A stretch of 64,000 nt of DNA from JAFGXT01 sp963677165 (GCA_963677165.2 CAXXSX010000002.1:1364001-1428000); one strand, 5' to 3'; shown: positions 17,214-25,732, numbered from the stretch's first letter. Notes: a model not told the origin generated them from the sequence alone. A program made the numbers and translations.

Positions 17214-18548
17214 TTATTTCCCATTCATGAGAAAATACCTGACATAAAGATATCCGGTAGATAATAACAGACTTATTATCATCATTGGCAATCCAAATTT
17301 GGTGAACTGCCAGAACGATAAATTATATTTATTTCGTCTGGCAATCTGCGAAATCACCACATTGGCGGATGCCCCGATCAATGAGCCGTTACCACCCAGG
17401 CATGCGCCCAGGGCCAGTGCCCATACCAGCGGAGCCTCAATTTGGGTTTTAATCAGTTCTTCGGAACCTTCAAGTCCCATATTTTTAGCAAATACCGGAA
17501 TGATGGAATTGATCAGCGGAATCATAGCGATAACCAGCGGAATATTATCAACAATGGCCGAGAAGAACGCGCTGAACCAGAGAACGACCACTACAGTTAG
17601 CAGCAGATTTCCCTGAGTAAGTTTTAAAATGTACTGTCCGAGGAGCTCAAATACACCGTTGGCTTCGAGTGCTCCAATCAGCATGAACAGTCCGGCAAAG
17701 AACATAATGGTGCCCCATTCAACCTTCTCGAGAACGTGGTGGACCTGCTTGCCGCAGACCAGCGTCATGACTAATCCGCCGCACAGAGCAACGATACCAG
17801 GTTCGACATCAAAAGAATGACTGGTGAAGAAACCGATCAGCACCAGACAGAAAACAACGATAGCACGTTTCAGGTTTTTTGGATCAATAATTGCCTTTTC
17901 CGGCTTTGTCTTGGCAATACGGCCAAGTGCAGATTCGGAACTTTTCATATGTTTTTTCATCAGGAAAAAGACAATAACGATCGAAACCGCCATGATGATC
18001 AATACAGCAGGAGCCAGATTGACAATAAAGGCATTAAAGCTAAAACCACAGCGGGAACCAATCAGGATATTCGGGGGGTCACCCACCAGAGTGGCGGTAC
18101 CACCGATATTTGAGAATATTGCTTCCAGAACCAGGATTGGTACGGCTGGAATTTCCAGTATCTGGGCAATAAGGATAGTAATCGGAGCGATAAGGATTAC
18201 AGTTGTCACGTTATCAAGAAAGGCGGAAAGTATTGCTGTCACAATCAGGAACGCAACAAGAATAACCATTGCATTTCCCTTCGCCAGACGGGCGATTTTA
18301 ACCGCAATCCATTCAAATACCCCGGTTGTAGCCAGGATATCCACGATCATCATCATGCCTATCAGCAGTGCAAGTACGTTCAGGTCGACCTTATCAAGGA
18401 GTACCTCGAAAGGAGCGGTATGGCAAAAGACCGCGGCCGCAGCGCCAAGCAGAGCGGCGATCGTCTTATCAATTTTTTCGGTTGCTATAAAGAAATAAGT
18501 TATCAGAAAGATAACAATTATCGGAATCATATGATGTGTTGCTTCCAT
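17214..18548 (-). CDS. ArsB/NhaD-type (IT superfamily) permease, copy 2
   Basis: 444 residues from the ATG at 18548 (preceded by AGGAGGCTGG). It matches the copy-1 permease at most positions along its whole length, including FLDNVTTVILIAP, GDPPNILIGSRCG and GGNGSLIGASANVVI. Differences concentrate in membrane segments and loops (for example a Lys-to-Ala change in KIARLAKG and SHSFDVEPG for SHALQVEPG), compatible with altered affinity or regulation. Last gene of the second three-gene module, followed by two terminator hairpins. Confidence 0.85.
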   Translation of the reverse strand: MEATHHMIPIIVIFLITYFFIATEKIDKTIAALLGAAAAVFCHTAPFEVLLDKVDLNVLALLIGMMMIVDILATTGVFEWIAVKIARLAKGNAMVILVAFLIVTAILSAFLDNVTTVILIAPITILIAQILEIPAVPILVLEAIFSNIGGTATLVGDPPNILIGSRCGFSFNAFIVNLAPAVLIIMAVSIVIVFFLMKKHMKSSESALGRIAKTKPEKAIIDPKNLKRAIVVFCLVLIGFFTSHSFDVEPGIVALCGGLVMTLVCGKQVHHVLEKVEWGTIMFFAGLFMLIGALEANGVFELLGQYILKLTQGNLLLTVVVVLWFSAFFSAIVDNIPLVIAMIPLINSIIPVFAKNMGLEGSEELIKTQIEAPLVWALALGACLGGNGSLIGASANVVISQIARRNKYNLSFWQFTKFGLPMMIISLLLSTGYLYVRYFLMNGK

Positions 18549-18561
18549 GTTACCAGCCTCC

Positions 18562-19476
18562 TTAGATATTGATGATTCGTTCAAGAACCAGCGGCTGGTC
18601 GATAACACCTTGAAGCAGGTCGTTCTTGACGATGTAAATTTTGGGGTATTTGTTGACAGTCAGGGCAAACACGATTTCCATCAGTGTTCCGTCCGGCGGC
18701 ATAACACAAAAGTCTTTGTTCATGAGATCGGAAACTTTGGAATGGGCCTCTTCGAAGAAATATTTTTCAAAAGGATCAAAGTCACTGATAAACGATACGC
18801 TCTTGAGCTTGGTAAAGAATTCCGGAATTCCGAGCTGGAACAGCTGAGTCGTGGAAACTTCGCCAACCAGTTTATTGTCATAAATGACCGGAGATGCGGT
18901 TATACCGGCGTTCGCCATCAGTCTGGTGGCTTCTTTCAGCGGCATTTCTGCGTTCAGTACCAGTTGCGGAGCTCGCATGATATCGGCGGCAGTAATCGAA
19001 ATATCCAGATCAGCATCGGAATCAGCAATCAAATTAATGACTTCATTTCCGTTTTCGGAATTTCTGATTTTTTCCGCAAATTCAGGATTTGACAGCATTT
19101 TCGCAATCTGCGACATTGCTTTGAGGGCCATGGTCGGCTTCTGTTCCGGTACGATTACCATACAGGCCATATCGACATGAACCTTGTCAAAAGACTCGTA
19201 ATCCAGTGGGTGATCCAGCAGCGCGAGACAGATTCCGATACTGTTCATATCAGCAAACCGCGCATGCGGGAACGCAAAACCACCGCCGATGCCGGTAGAG
19301 GATTGCTCCTCACGGCTTTTAATGGCACTAAGAATCGCTGAATGATCCAGCCCGGCTTCTTTTGCTGCCCGGCTTTTGGCGATGCTTTCGCACATCATCT
19401 CAAACAGCGCTTCTTTGCTTTCTGGTCTGACTCTGAGCAGAATTGACTCGGAAGTCAGGTATTTATCAAGTTTCAT
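18562..19476 (-). CDS. PTS EIIA domain fused to CBS pair, copy 2
   Basis: 304 residues, the same length as copy 1 and collinear with it. The EIIA phosphorylation site is conserved (STGIGGGFAFPHARF, His71). CBS motifs ITAADIMRAPQLVLNAEMPL and KVSDLMNKDFCVMPPDGTLM follow. It lies 13 bp before its permease, the same spacing as in copy 1, so the whole operon was duplicated as a unit. Confidence 0.88.
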   Translation of the reverse strand: MKLDKYLTSESILLRVRPESKEALFEMMCESIAKSRAAKEAGLDHSAILSAIKSREEQSSTGIGGGFAFPHARFADMNSIGICLALLDHPLDYESFDKVHVDMACMVIVPEQKPTMALKAMSQIAKMLSNPEFAEKIRNSENGNEVINLIADSDADLDISITAADIMRAPQLVLNAEMPLKEATRLMANAGITASPVIYDNKLVGEVSTTQLFQLGIPEFFTKLKSVSFISDFDPFEKYFFEEAHSKVSDLMNKDFCVMPPDGTLMEIVFALTVNKYPKIYIVKNDLLQGVIDQPLVLERIINI

Positions 19477-19503
19477 TTTTTTTACCTCTCGATAATAAGA
19501 TAT

Positions 19504-19968
19504 TTATTCTTCGGAGGAAAGAGAAAATGCAATGATCTCGCTGGCGTCCAGTTGGCCTATGATCCGCCCGTTGTCATCTACAACGGGGAGTTCCAGCAGG
19601 TTTTCGCGCAGCAGGGTCAATACTGTCTTGTTCAGCGGGGTGTTTTCGCTGACGCTTGCAGGTTCTTTGGACATCAGTTCCGAAGCAACGGTGGCTCCTA
19701 TGACAGGAACATTTCTGACGTTAAGATTGGATCCTTCCGACATTGCTGTGAGGGGAAAGATATTTTGCAGCATCTCTTTCATCCTGATGACACCAACAAG
19801 CTGGTTGTCATCGTTGACGACATATATATTTCTACAGTGTTTTTCTGAAATTCCAGATTTCAGTACTACAGATATTTCTTCTTTTTCATTAATGCATACC
19901 GGAAATTCGGTATGTAGATGGCGTACGTCATTCACCGTGTACGCGGATAGTTTGCTTTCCTTAAGCAT
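19504..19968 (-). CDS. CBS-pair protein, copy 2
   Basis: 154 residues, collinear with the copy-1 CBS protein and differing at scattered positions. Both CBS motifs are kept (IYVVNDDNQLVGVIRMKEML and LPVVDDNGRIIGQLDASEII). Start has a GAGGGT ribosome binding site. First gene of module 2. Confidence 0.88.
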   Translation of the reverse strand: MLKESKLSAYTVNDVRHLHTEFPVCINEKEEISVVLKSGISEKHCRNIYVVNDDNQLVGVIRMKEMLQNIFPLTAMSEGSNLNVRNVPVIGATVASELMSKEPASVSENTPLNKTVLTLLRENLLELPVVDDNGRIIGQLDASEIIAFSLSSEE

Positions 19969-20038
19969 GGTTATTACCCTCGATTATAATTGTTTACCGC
20001 ATTGAAGACTCGTTGGACTCAACAAAATCTTCGCAACG

Positions 20039-20437
20039 TCAAATAATCAGGATAATCGTTTTGAGTTGGTATGATATTCGATTGAATCTCTCGGCAAAAG
20101 GAGTTTGCCAAGGGACAATCCGAGGTAGTATATTATTTGTATTCGCATGGAATAATGCGAGAAAATGGCAATGAAGTAGAACCAGGCTGCGCAGAAAATG
20201 ATTTCTGCCGGTCTTGAGGTTTTCTTCTTCCTCTTCTTCTTCCTCAACTTCAGTGGTTTCTTCGACTCGGCAGTCCTGTGAAAAATGTTTTCTTCCACGA
20301 ACCGACTGGGTCCGTTCTCCGATCGGAAACGGACGCGGAGAATCCACTTCACCAAAAGCCAGGGCTTCATAGTCCAGAACTTCCGTAAAGAGAAAGCTGA
20401 AGATAAATGTTAAAAATATTATATTTGAATATCTCAT
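20039..20437 (-). CDS. Small exported acidic protein, possibly frameshifted
   Basis: 132 residues if read from the ATG at 20437 (an in-frame ATG lies 18 bp upstream). The N-terminus resembles a signal peptide (RYSNIIFLTFIFSFLF). A run of eight Glu encoded by GAA/GAG repeats lies near residues 72-79. After that run this frame looks unnatural, while the overlapping frame (stop near 20047) gives a hydrophobic helix-like segment, IIFCAAWFYFIAIF, with more typical codons. The gene may carry a frameshift at the AAAA after the repeat, or be non-functional. No family recognised. Confidence 0.35.
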   Translation of the reverse strand: MRYSNIIFLTFIFSFLFTEVLDYEALAFGEVDSPRPFPIGERTQSVRGRKHFSQDCRVEETTEVEEEEEEEENLKTGRNHFLRSLVLLHCHFLALFHANTNNILPRIVPWQTPFAERFNRISYQLKTIILII

Positions 20438-20697
20438 TATCACATTTTCTGCCATTTCTTTAAATGAGGTATGATAATAATTTATGATTGAAATTTGTCA
20501 AGAGGGTAATCTGAAAATATTGCAAATAATCCCGTATAATTGAATATTTCGCACAATAATGTCATGTATTCCCACAAAATTATTTGCAACGGAGCGGCAA
20601 AATGGAGCTTCATAAATCACGGTTTTCCGGTTGCAGTTTGCTGCCGGTGAGTTTATATTATCGCCTTAAAGATATTGAAAATAATCAGGGAATCAGA

Positions 20698-21534
20698 ATG
20701 CCGGACTATCCGATATTAAGCAGTCGCCAGAATCCGCGAATCAAGCAGGCGGTAAAATTGCGAAACCGTCATGACCGTGACAAAACCGGTCTGACTATTC
20801 TTGAAGGTTATCGCGAATTGTCGCGTTCGTCGGAATACGGTATGAAGCTGCACGAATGCTATTTCTGTCCGAAAATGTTTCTAGGTTCCAATGAATTTAA
20901 ATTGCTGGAACAGTTGTCCTCTGAAGGCGTAAAGGTTTTTGAAGTACCGGAGCATATTCTCACGCAGCTGGCTTATCGTGATCGGCCAGAAGGACTGATC
21001 GCCACTGCGGAAATGAAACGTCATACTCTGGATGATATCCCATTGATGGAAAATGGACTTTACCTTGTTGCCGAAGCGATTGAAAAGCCCGGAAATCTGG
21101 GATCAATGCTGCGTTCTGCCGATGCCGCTGGAATTGATGGCCTGATTATCTGTGATCGTTCGACCGATATTTACAATCCGAATGTAATTCGCGCCAGCAC
21201 CGGAGCGCTGTTTTCCGTTCCTCTTGCCGAAACCGATTCGGAGTCGGCTATGGCTTGGTTGCGGAAGAATAATATTAAAACTCTTGCGGCAACTCCACAT
21301 ACCGACAAAATTTATACCGATGTGGATATGACCGGCCCGGTCGCAATCGTGGTCGGAACCGAGCAGGTCGGGCTCAGTGATTACTGGATGGACAGTGCCG
21401 ATTTGAAGGTGGTAATTCCGATGTTGGGAAAAATCGATTCGCTGAATGTTGCGACCGCGACCACGATTCTGCTGTATGAAGCCGCCAGACAACGCGGCTG
21501 GAAAACTTCACAAATGGAGATTCAGGCAAAATGA
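20698..21534 (+). CDS. SpoU/TrmH-family RNA 2'-O-methyltransferase
   Basis: 278 residues from the ATG at 20698. An N-terminal substrate-binding domain (PILSSRQNPRIKQAVKLRNR...LEGYREL) precedes the knotted SPOUT methyltransferase domain: motif 1 KPGNLGSMLRSADAAGIDG, motif 2 VVGTEQVGLSDYW, motif 3 KIDSLNVATATTILLYEA. These are the standard SpoU motifs, so it methylates a ribose in rRNA or tRNA using SAM. Its stop overlaps the next start by 4 bp (ATGA), so it begins a translationally coupled three-gene operon with two LPS-type genes. Confidence 0.9.
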   Translation: MPDYPILSSRQNPRIKQAVKLRNRHDRDKTGLTILEGYRELSRSSEYGMKLHECYFCPKMFLGSNEFKLLEQLSSEGVKVFEVPEHILTQLAYRDRPEGLIATAEMKRHTLDDIPLMENGLYLVAEAIEKPGNLGSMLRSADAAGIDGLIICDRSTDIYNPNVIRASTGALFSVPLAETDSESAMAWLRKNNIKTLAATPHTDKIYTDVDMTGPVAIVVGTEQVGLSDYWMDSADLKVVIPMLGKIDSLNVATATTILLYEAARQRGWKTSQMEIQAK

Positions 21535-22682
21535 GCGAACGCAGTCCTTTGAATATTGCCTTGATCCGCAGGAGTTATGACCCGGAAGGCGGTGGCGCGG
21601 AAAAAGTTATGTGCCGATTCGTCGACGAATTTCTCCGGCGTGGACACAAGATCACATTTTATGGAGAAAAGTTTAATGCCATTCCTACTGACCGCTTCCA
21701 GTTTGTTCAGGTTCCCAGAAAAAAACTTTGTACCAGCGGTTCAGCCAGCTTTCATAAGCAGGTTCAAAAAATACTGGCAACGCAGCGGAAGAATCACGAT
21801 GTTGTTTATTCCCTGTGCCGGACTTACCCTGTGGATGTATTCAGGGTTACCGAACAGATTCATGCAGAATGGCTTCCACGGGCCTATTCCCCGCTGGCAT
21901 TTCTGAATCCAAGGCATATCGGGTTGCTGAAGCTTGAAAAAAAATGCTTTAAACCGAGTCATGTCCAGCATGTGATAACAAATTCAAGTTTGGTCAGAAA
22001 CCAGGTAATTTCCCGTTTTCATTTTCCAGAGAACCGTATTTCCGTTGTTCCGAATGGTGTGGACCCTGAAATCTTTCATCCGATTGAAGCCGAAGAAAAA
22101 AAGCGACTCAGGCAGGAACTTAATCTTGATAAAAATAAAATGATTCTCCTGTATGTAGCGGCCAATTTCAAAACCAAGAAACTGGACTGGGCAATTGAAG
22201 CCCTTGGAGCAGTGAATTTTGAACACAAAGAAAACATGGTTCTGGTGGTTACTGGCGGGGATTCCCCGATGCCTTACCTGAAAAAAATTTCCGAGGCTGG
22301 AATCAATGTGAAGTTTACTGGAAAAGTTTCTGACATGGCTTCATACTACCGTGCTGCGGACCTGTTGTATTTTCCCAGCCCGTACGAACCGTTTGCCAAT
22401 GTCTGCCTGGAAGCCGCCGCCTGCGGTTTGCCGGTACTGACAACCGCACAGAACGGATCGTCTGAAATTATTCAGCACGGCAAGTCCGGATATGTGGTTA
22501 GCGACTATAAATCCGCCATGGAAATTCGCCATGATATCGTGGACTTTTTCGACCGGGCTAAACATCATCGCCAGGAAATGTCTGAAAACATCTATAAACG
22601 TTCACTTGCTTACACCTGGGAAAACCATGCTGATATGCTCGAAGAATTGTTTTACAATATTAGGGCCTCAAAAAATCAATGA
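21531..22682 (+). CDS. GT4-family glycosyltransferase (LPS core-like, WaaG-type)
   Basis: 383 residues, GT-B fold. The N-terminal GGGAEKVMCRFVDEFLRRGH is typical of nucleotide-sugar glycosyltransferases of family 4, and the C-terminal EPFANVCLEAAACGLPVLTT is the E-x7-E donor-binding motif. The sequence LNIALIRRSYDPEGGGAE is close to the start of lipopolysaccharide core glucosyltransferases. It overlaps the upstream methyltransferase and the downstream kinase-like gene by 4 bp each, the latter being an LPS-kinase-like protein, which supports a role in LPS core assembly on the cytoplasmic face of the inner membrane. Confidence 0.85.
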   Translation: MSERSPLNIALIRRSYDPEGGGAEKVMCRFVDEFLRRGHKITFYGEKFNAIPTDRFQFVQVPRKKLCTSGSASFHKQVQKILATQRKNHDVVYSLCRTYPVDVFRVTEQIHAEWLPRAYSPLAFLNPRHIGLLKLEKKCFKPSHVQHVITNSSLVRNQVISRFHFPENRISVVPNGVDPEIFHPIEAEEKKRLRQELNLDKNKMILLYVAANFKTKKLDWAIEALGAVNFEHKENMVLVVTGGDSPMPYLKKISEAGINVKFTGKVSDMASYYRAADLLYFPSPYEPFANVCLEAAACGLPVLTTAQNGSSEIIQHGKSGYVVSDYKSAMEIRHDIVDFFDRAKHHRQEMSENIYKRSLAYTWENHADMLEELFYNIRASKNQ

Positions 22683-23506
22683 AATTCGACATAAAACCGA
22701 AAGATCACGGCAAGATGCTGATAAATGCCGAATTTGAGGAACTCCTCGATTACAACGGTATCTCCTCCGCTGATGATTTGTGGAGCATCCAGAGCGACTC
22801 CGTTAAAAACATCCTCAAGGAACGCGGCACCGGACGTTGTATGCTTAGTTCTCCGGCTGGACGTGAGGTTGAAACCTATATCAAGCGTTATCAACCGATT
22901 CCGCTGCGTGAAGTGATCAAGAATATGATGGGGTTTAAGCCCTTCCATTTCGACGGCATTCACGAATGGAACGCGATCATCGCATTTCATGAGCTTGAAC
23001 TCAATACCATGCAGCCAATTGCTGCCGCGCGGTTTCGCGATGGCAGATCATGCAACCTGACTTTGGGAATTCGTGATTATACTCGTGGACTTGAGTTTTT
23101 CAGGGAACTGGATGATTATCCGGAACGTAAAAAACAGTTAATTTGCAACATTGCCGAAATGATCGGGCGTATGCACCGCAACGGCATGGCGCATCAGGAC
23201 ATGTACCTGGTCCATCTGTTTATCAAAGAGAAAGAAGACGACGCGGTATATCTGATTGACCTCCAGCGTATGATCATGCAGCGTAAATTAAGCCGGCGCT
23301 GGCGCGTTAAAGATTTGGGACAACTCCTCTTCTCCGCCTGGGATTTTCTTAACGCGGCCGAACGGAAATTGTTCATGGATACCTACACCAAACACGCCGG
23401 ACTTACCAACCCGGATGCCATATTCAGCGCGGCGCTTCGCAAAGCCGAACGCATCCGCCAGCATGATCAACGCCGCCGCGAACGCCTCAACCTCGGCGCG
23501 GATTAA
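22679..23506 (+). CDS. Lipopolysaccharide (core) kinase, WaaP/InaA-like
   Basis: 275 residues. The protein-kinase-like fold of LPS core heptose kinases is indicated by YIKRYQPIP (candidate ATP-binding Lys), GRMHRNGMAHQDMYLVHLF (catalytic loop Asp in HQDMY) and YLIDLQRMIM (metal-binding Asp). It overlaps the glycosyltransferase gene by 4 bp. It probably phosphorylates a sugar of the LPS core. A 37-bp inverted-repeat arm starts 4 bp after its stop codon, marking the edge of the accessory segment. Confidence 0.82.
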   Translation: MKFDIKPKDHGKMLINAEFEELLDYNGISSADDLWSIQSDSVKNILKERGTGRCMLSSPAGREVETYIKRYQPIPLREVIKNMMGFKPFHFDGIHEWNAIIAFHELELNTMQPIAAARFRDGRSCNLTLGIRDYTRGLEFFRELDDYPERKKQLICNIAEMIGRMHRNGMAHQDMYLVHLFIKEKEDDAVYLIDLQRMIMQRKLSRRWRVKDLGQLLFSAWDFLNAAERKLFMDTYTKHAGLTNPDAIFSAALRKAERIRQHDQRRRERLNLGAD

Positions 23507-23510
23507 TCCG

Positions 23511-23547
23511 ATCCGTACGACGGATGGCGTTAGTGCTGCTTCAAACT
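23511..23547 (+). repeat. 37-bp inverted-repeat arm, left
   Basis: Begins with the palindrome-like ATCCGTACGACGGAT and continues to GCTTCAAACT. The reverse complement of 26958-26994 matches it at 33 of 37 positions without gaps. Together they bound the 3.4-kb accessory segment. Confidence 0.8.
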
Positions 23548-23639
23548 CCTGTCGCTAAAGCTCCTTGCGGAAGCAGAAAATAAAAAAGCCGCATAGCGGT
23601 AATATGTCACCGGACACTGTCCGGGCGAGATTTAATGAC

Positions 23640-23677
23640 GAGCGCATAAAGCAATTTTGCTGATATCGCATGGATTT
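23640..23677 (+). repeat. AGCAATTTTGCT repeat, copy 1
   Basis: Contains GAGCGCATAAAGCAATTTTG, then CTGATATC and ATGGATTT. Nearly identical to 26408-26446; a diverged copy lies at 25600-25639. The core AGCAATTTTGCT is an imperfect palindrome. Confidence 0.7.
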
Positions 23678-23767
23678 ATGGATATCTACAAAAGTCACGA
23701 ATAACTTCAGATAAACGTATTTGAACTTTTGGGCATTATTAAGAGTCTTGTGAAATCATCGGATTTT

Positions 23768-23856
23768 GGTAGGGCGCGCTCTCCGTAGCGCGCCGTTTCC
23801 CGGAATTTTGTGCTCCGACACAAAATAGCGGACGGTTACGGAGAACCGTCCCTACC
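23768..23856 (+). repeat. 89-bp three-hairpin element, copy 1
   Basis: Terminal GGTAGGG and CCCTACC enclose three hairpins: GCGCGCTCTCCGTAGCGCGC, ATTTTGTG-CTCCGA-CACAAAAT, and GGACGGTTACGGAGAACCGTCC. The inverted copy at 26536-26624 has the same length and 79 of 89 identical positions. Confidence 0.8.
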
Positions 23857-23975
23857 AGATAAACTGCATTTTTCACGAGTCTTTTGAGCATTATTGAAAA
23901 GGAGGAATTAAAAGGGACATATCCCTTTTCCTGAACTCTGAACTCTTAATTTCCTTCAAAATGTATCCATGTACT

Positions 23976-24107
23976 GACCCCGAGTTACGCAAAATGTATC
24001 AATGTACAGCTCTGACCCCGAGTTCCCCCAAAATGTATCAATGTACAGCTCTGACCCCGAGTTCCCGACCCCGAGTTCCCGACCCCGAGTTGCCCTGACC
24101 CCGAGTT
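23976..24107 (+). repeat. Cluster of six GACCCCGAGTT repeats
   Basis: Exact GACCCCGAGTT at 23976, 24014, 24053, 24067, 24081 and 24097. Three are preceded or joined by AAAATGTATCNATGTAC segments, making an approximate 39-bp tandem unit; the later ones are 14-16 bp apart. A variant, GTCCCCGAGTT, lies at 24264. The pattern resembles palindromic sequences left near REP-associated or other small transposons, but no transposase is present. Confidence 0.7.
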
Positions 24108-24280
24108 GCCTATAAAAGAAAAAATCCAGACAGCAAGAATGTTTTCAATTGTATTTGTAGAAAAATGCATAAGAACTAATAGGCTCGGATAAATCAAAGC
24201 AAATAATAGAGTTGCTATCTCCGAGCACAAAAAGTAAGTCTACCGTAACATATATACATGGCTGTCCCCGAGTTCCTAAA

Positions 24281-24748
24281 TTAAACTCCAAAATACGTGT
24301 TACGTTTATCAGGATATAAATTATGTTCTGGATCAAGCCACACAACAAAAAAAGTCGATCCTATAATAAACCCATGAACTCGTCCGTATTTGCTTTGTGT
24401 AATATTAAATTGATATGGATTTCCGGCAATATCAGGAGGAACATGGTCTGGAAATCCATTTTCGGTAACGTCTTTCCAGATAATTGGGTGAAACCGATAC
24501 GCCCTTGCTCCACTAGCTACAAGGTGAGACATTTCTTTATCGGATAAAATTTTCATTTTATCTAATACTTTATGAAAATACTCATATTCTTTTTCCAATG
24601 TGGAAAATTTTGAATGACCGTTGTCAAAGTACTTAAATGAAAAGTTTACTTTAGTTTGATGACTAGGAGGAGAAAGTTTTATCTTGCTAGTAGAAGTGGG
24701 CTGAGATACCCTTATTCCCTTTGCTTTTACCCCGCGTTTTTTTCCCAT
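24281..24748 (-). CDS. Putative toxin partner of the Panacea antitoxin
   Basis: 155 residues, basic N-terminus (GKKRGVKAKG) and a compact domain ending RVHGFIIGSTFFVVWLDPEH, NLYPDK. The C-terminal pattern (strand, turn, WLDPEHxLYP) is reminiscent of small RNase-like toxins but I cannot assign a family. It lies 11 bp downstream of a Panacea/SocA-domain gene on the same strand with no ribosome binding site of its own, so translation is probably coupled. In the known Panacea systems the neighbouring gene is the toxin, hence this call. A/T-rich relative to the chromosome around it. Confidence 0.6.
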   Translation of the reverse strand: MGKKRGVKAKGIRVSQPTSTSKIKLSPPSHQTKVNFSFKYFDNGHSKFSTLEKEYEYFHKVLDKMKILSDKEMSHLVASGARAYRFHPIIWKDVTENGFPDHVPPDIAGNPYQFNITQSKYGRVHGFIIGSTFFVVWLDPEHNLYPDKRNTYFGV

Positions 24749-24759
24749 AACAATCTAAA

Positions 24760-25218
24760 TTATGCAAGATTTGAATAGTATTCTTTCATATCTTTTTCTG
24801 AAATAAAATTTGAGCTATTTTCATCAAGGGGAAGTTTTCCACGTGCATTTTTCCATGGATCTTCTCTATGAGTCATTTCCTCTAGCTGATAAGCAGAATA
24901 TCCTCCCAAGACATCTAAGACATCATGGATATGTTCTTTTACACCTTCTGCCAGTTTTACGGAATTATCACTATGTACAATTGGATTAAAACCATATTTC
25001 TTGAATTCATGATAAACATCCGGAATAACCGGACCATGAACCCAAGCTTGAAATCTTTTGTTAAATAATTTCTTATTATAAAGAGCAACGTACCAAGCTT
25101 GACAATAATATAATAATTTTTGTAGTTTCAGATGAGTAATAGGATCTCCATGCTCTGTGCAAAAACTAACTATATATTTAGCAATATCCTTGCAATCTAA
25201 TTTCAGTGATCCAATCAT
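24760..25218 (-). CDS. Panacea/SocA-domain (DUF4065) antitoxin-like protein
   Basis: 152 residues. The DUF4065/SocA signature is clear: ITHLKLQKLLYYCQAWYVAL, then FQAWVHGPVIPDVYHEFKKY. This domain acts as the antitoxin in a widespread, promiscuous class of type II toxin-antitoxin systems and as a proteolytic adaptor in SocA. First gene of a two-gene unit, with a GAGGGTAGAG ribosome binding site. Two inverted repeats lie in its upstream region and may be operators. Located in a repeat-rich segment between inverted repeats, consistent with horizontal acquisition. Confidence 0.88.
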   Translation of the reverse strand: MIGSLKLDCKDIAKYIVSFCTEHGDPITHLKLQKLLYYCQAWYVALYNKKLFNKRFQAWVHGPVIPDVYHEFKKYGFNPIVHSDNSVKLAEGVKEHIHDVLDVLGGYSAYQLEEMTHREDPWKNARGKLPLDENSSNFISEKDMKEYYSNLA

Positions 25219-25250
25219 TTCTCTACCCTCTTCTCATAATTAACAGCTAA

Positions 25251-25281
25251 AAGTTATTAACCAAGCCATTGTTAATAACTT
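25251..25281. promoter_or_regulatory. Inverted repeat, candidate TA operator
   Basis: 11-bp perfect arms AAGTTATTAAC and GTTAATAACTT with a 9-bp spacer, 33-63 bp upstream of the antitoxin-like gene. Position and symmetry fit an autoregulatory operator. Confidence 0.55.
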
Positions 25282-25305
25282 TAATTGTGCGGCCAAGAAT
25301 TTCAA

Positions 25306-25350
25306 GTAATACATTTGACTATTTTAATAAAAATTGGTTAAATGTATTAC
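25306..25350. promoter_or_regulatory. Second inverted repeat upstream of TA pair
   Basis: 11-bp perfect arms GTAATACATTT and AAATGTATTAC with a 23-bp spacer. May be a second operator or a terminator for transcription entering from the right. Confidence 0.4.
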
Positions 25351-25599
25351 ACTTCTAATTAAATAAATTATCGTCAACTAATGATATTTCTTTAATCTTA
25401 TAACTGTTGAAAATGAAAAACTTCCGTGTGTCTAGTTCCTCGTTCTCTCCAAAAATCAGAAATCAAATACATTATCACCATTCTACACGTATTGCTCATT
25501 CCACTTTCCCTCGTTGCAAAAGATGGTTCACTGGATTATAGTAATAAATATAATTGAATGCTTGGCATTCAGGTTTTCAGAGTAGCTTGTGCTGTCCCA

Positions 25600-25639
25600 G
25601 CGCAAATAGCAATTTTGCTGTTATCGTGTGGATTTTCGT
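25600..25639 (+). repeat. AGCAATTTTGCT repeat, diverged copy
   Basis: GCGCAAATAGCAATTTTGCT, then GTTATCGTGTGGATTTTCGT. It aligns with 26408-26446 and 23640-23677 across the core and the following GTGGATTTT. Confidence 0.55.
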
Positions 25640-25732
25640 ATGACCTTGGAAGTCATGAATGACATTAGAAAAATGTATTTAGTCGTTTGTGTTTGAAAGA
25701 AATCCGTGTCTACGGCGTTTGCGAGTGGTCGT

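Larger units (their letters stand above)
23507..24280. other. Gene-free repeat region, left part of accessory segment
   Basis: 774 bp without a credible gene. It holds the left 37-bp inverted-repeat arm (23511-23547), a copy of the AGCAATTTTGCT-containing repeat (23640-23677), an 89-bp three-hairpin element (23768-23856), a hairpin AAGGGACATATCCCTT, and a cluster of GACCCCGAGTT copies (23976-24107, a variant at 24264-24274). Short open frames here follow repeats and have no coding signs. Confidence 0.7.

Noticed and set aside
23976..24107. Possible CRISPR array
   Set aside because: The repeated unit is only 11 bp, spacing is irregular (14 to 39 bp), the 'spacers' are repeated too, and there are no cas genes.
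23985..24230. 81-codon minus-strand frame with a repeated C-terminus (GTRGQSCTLIHF)
   Set aside because: The apparent protein repeats are just the GACCCCGAGTT DNA repeats read in frame.
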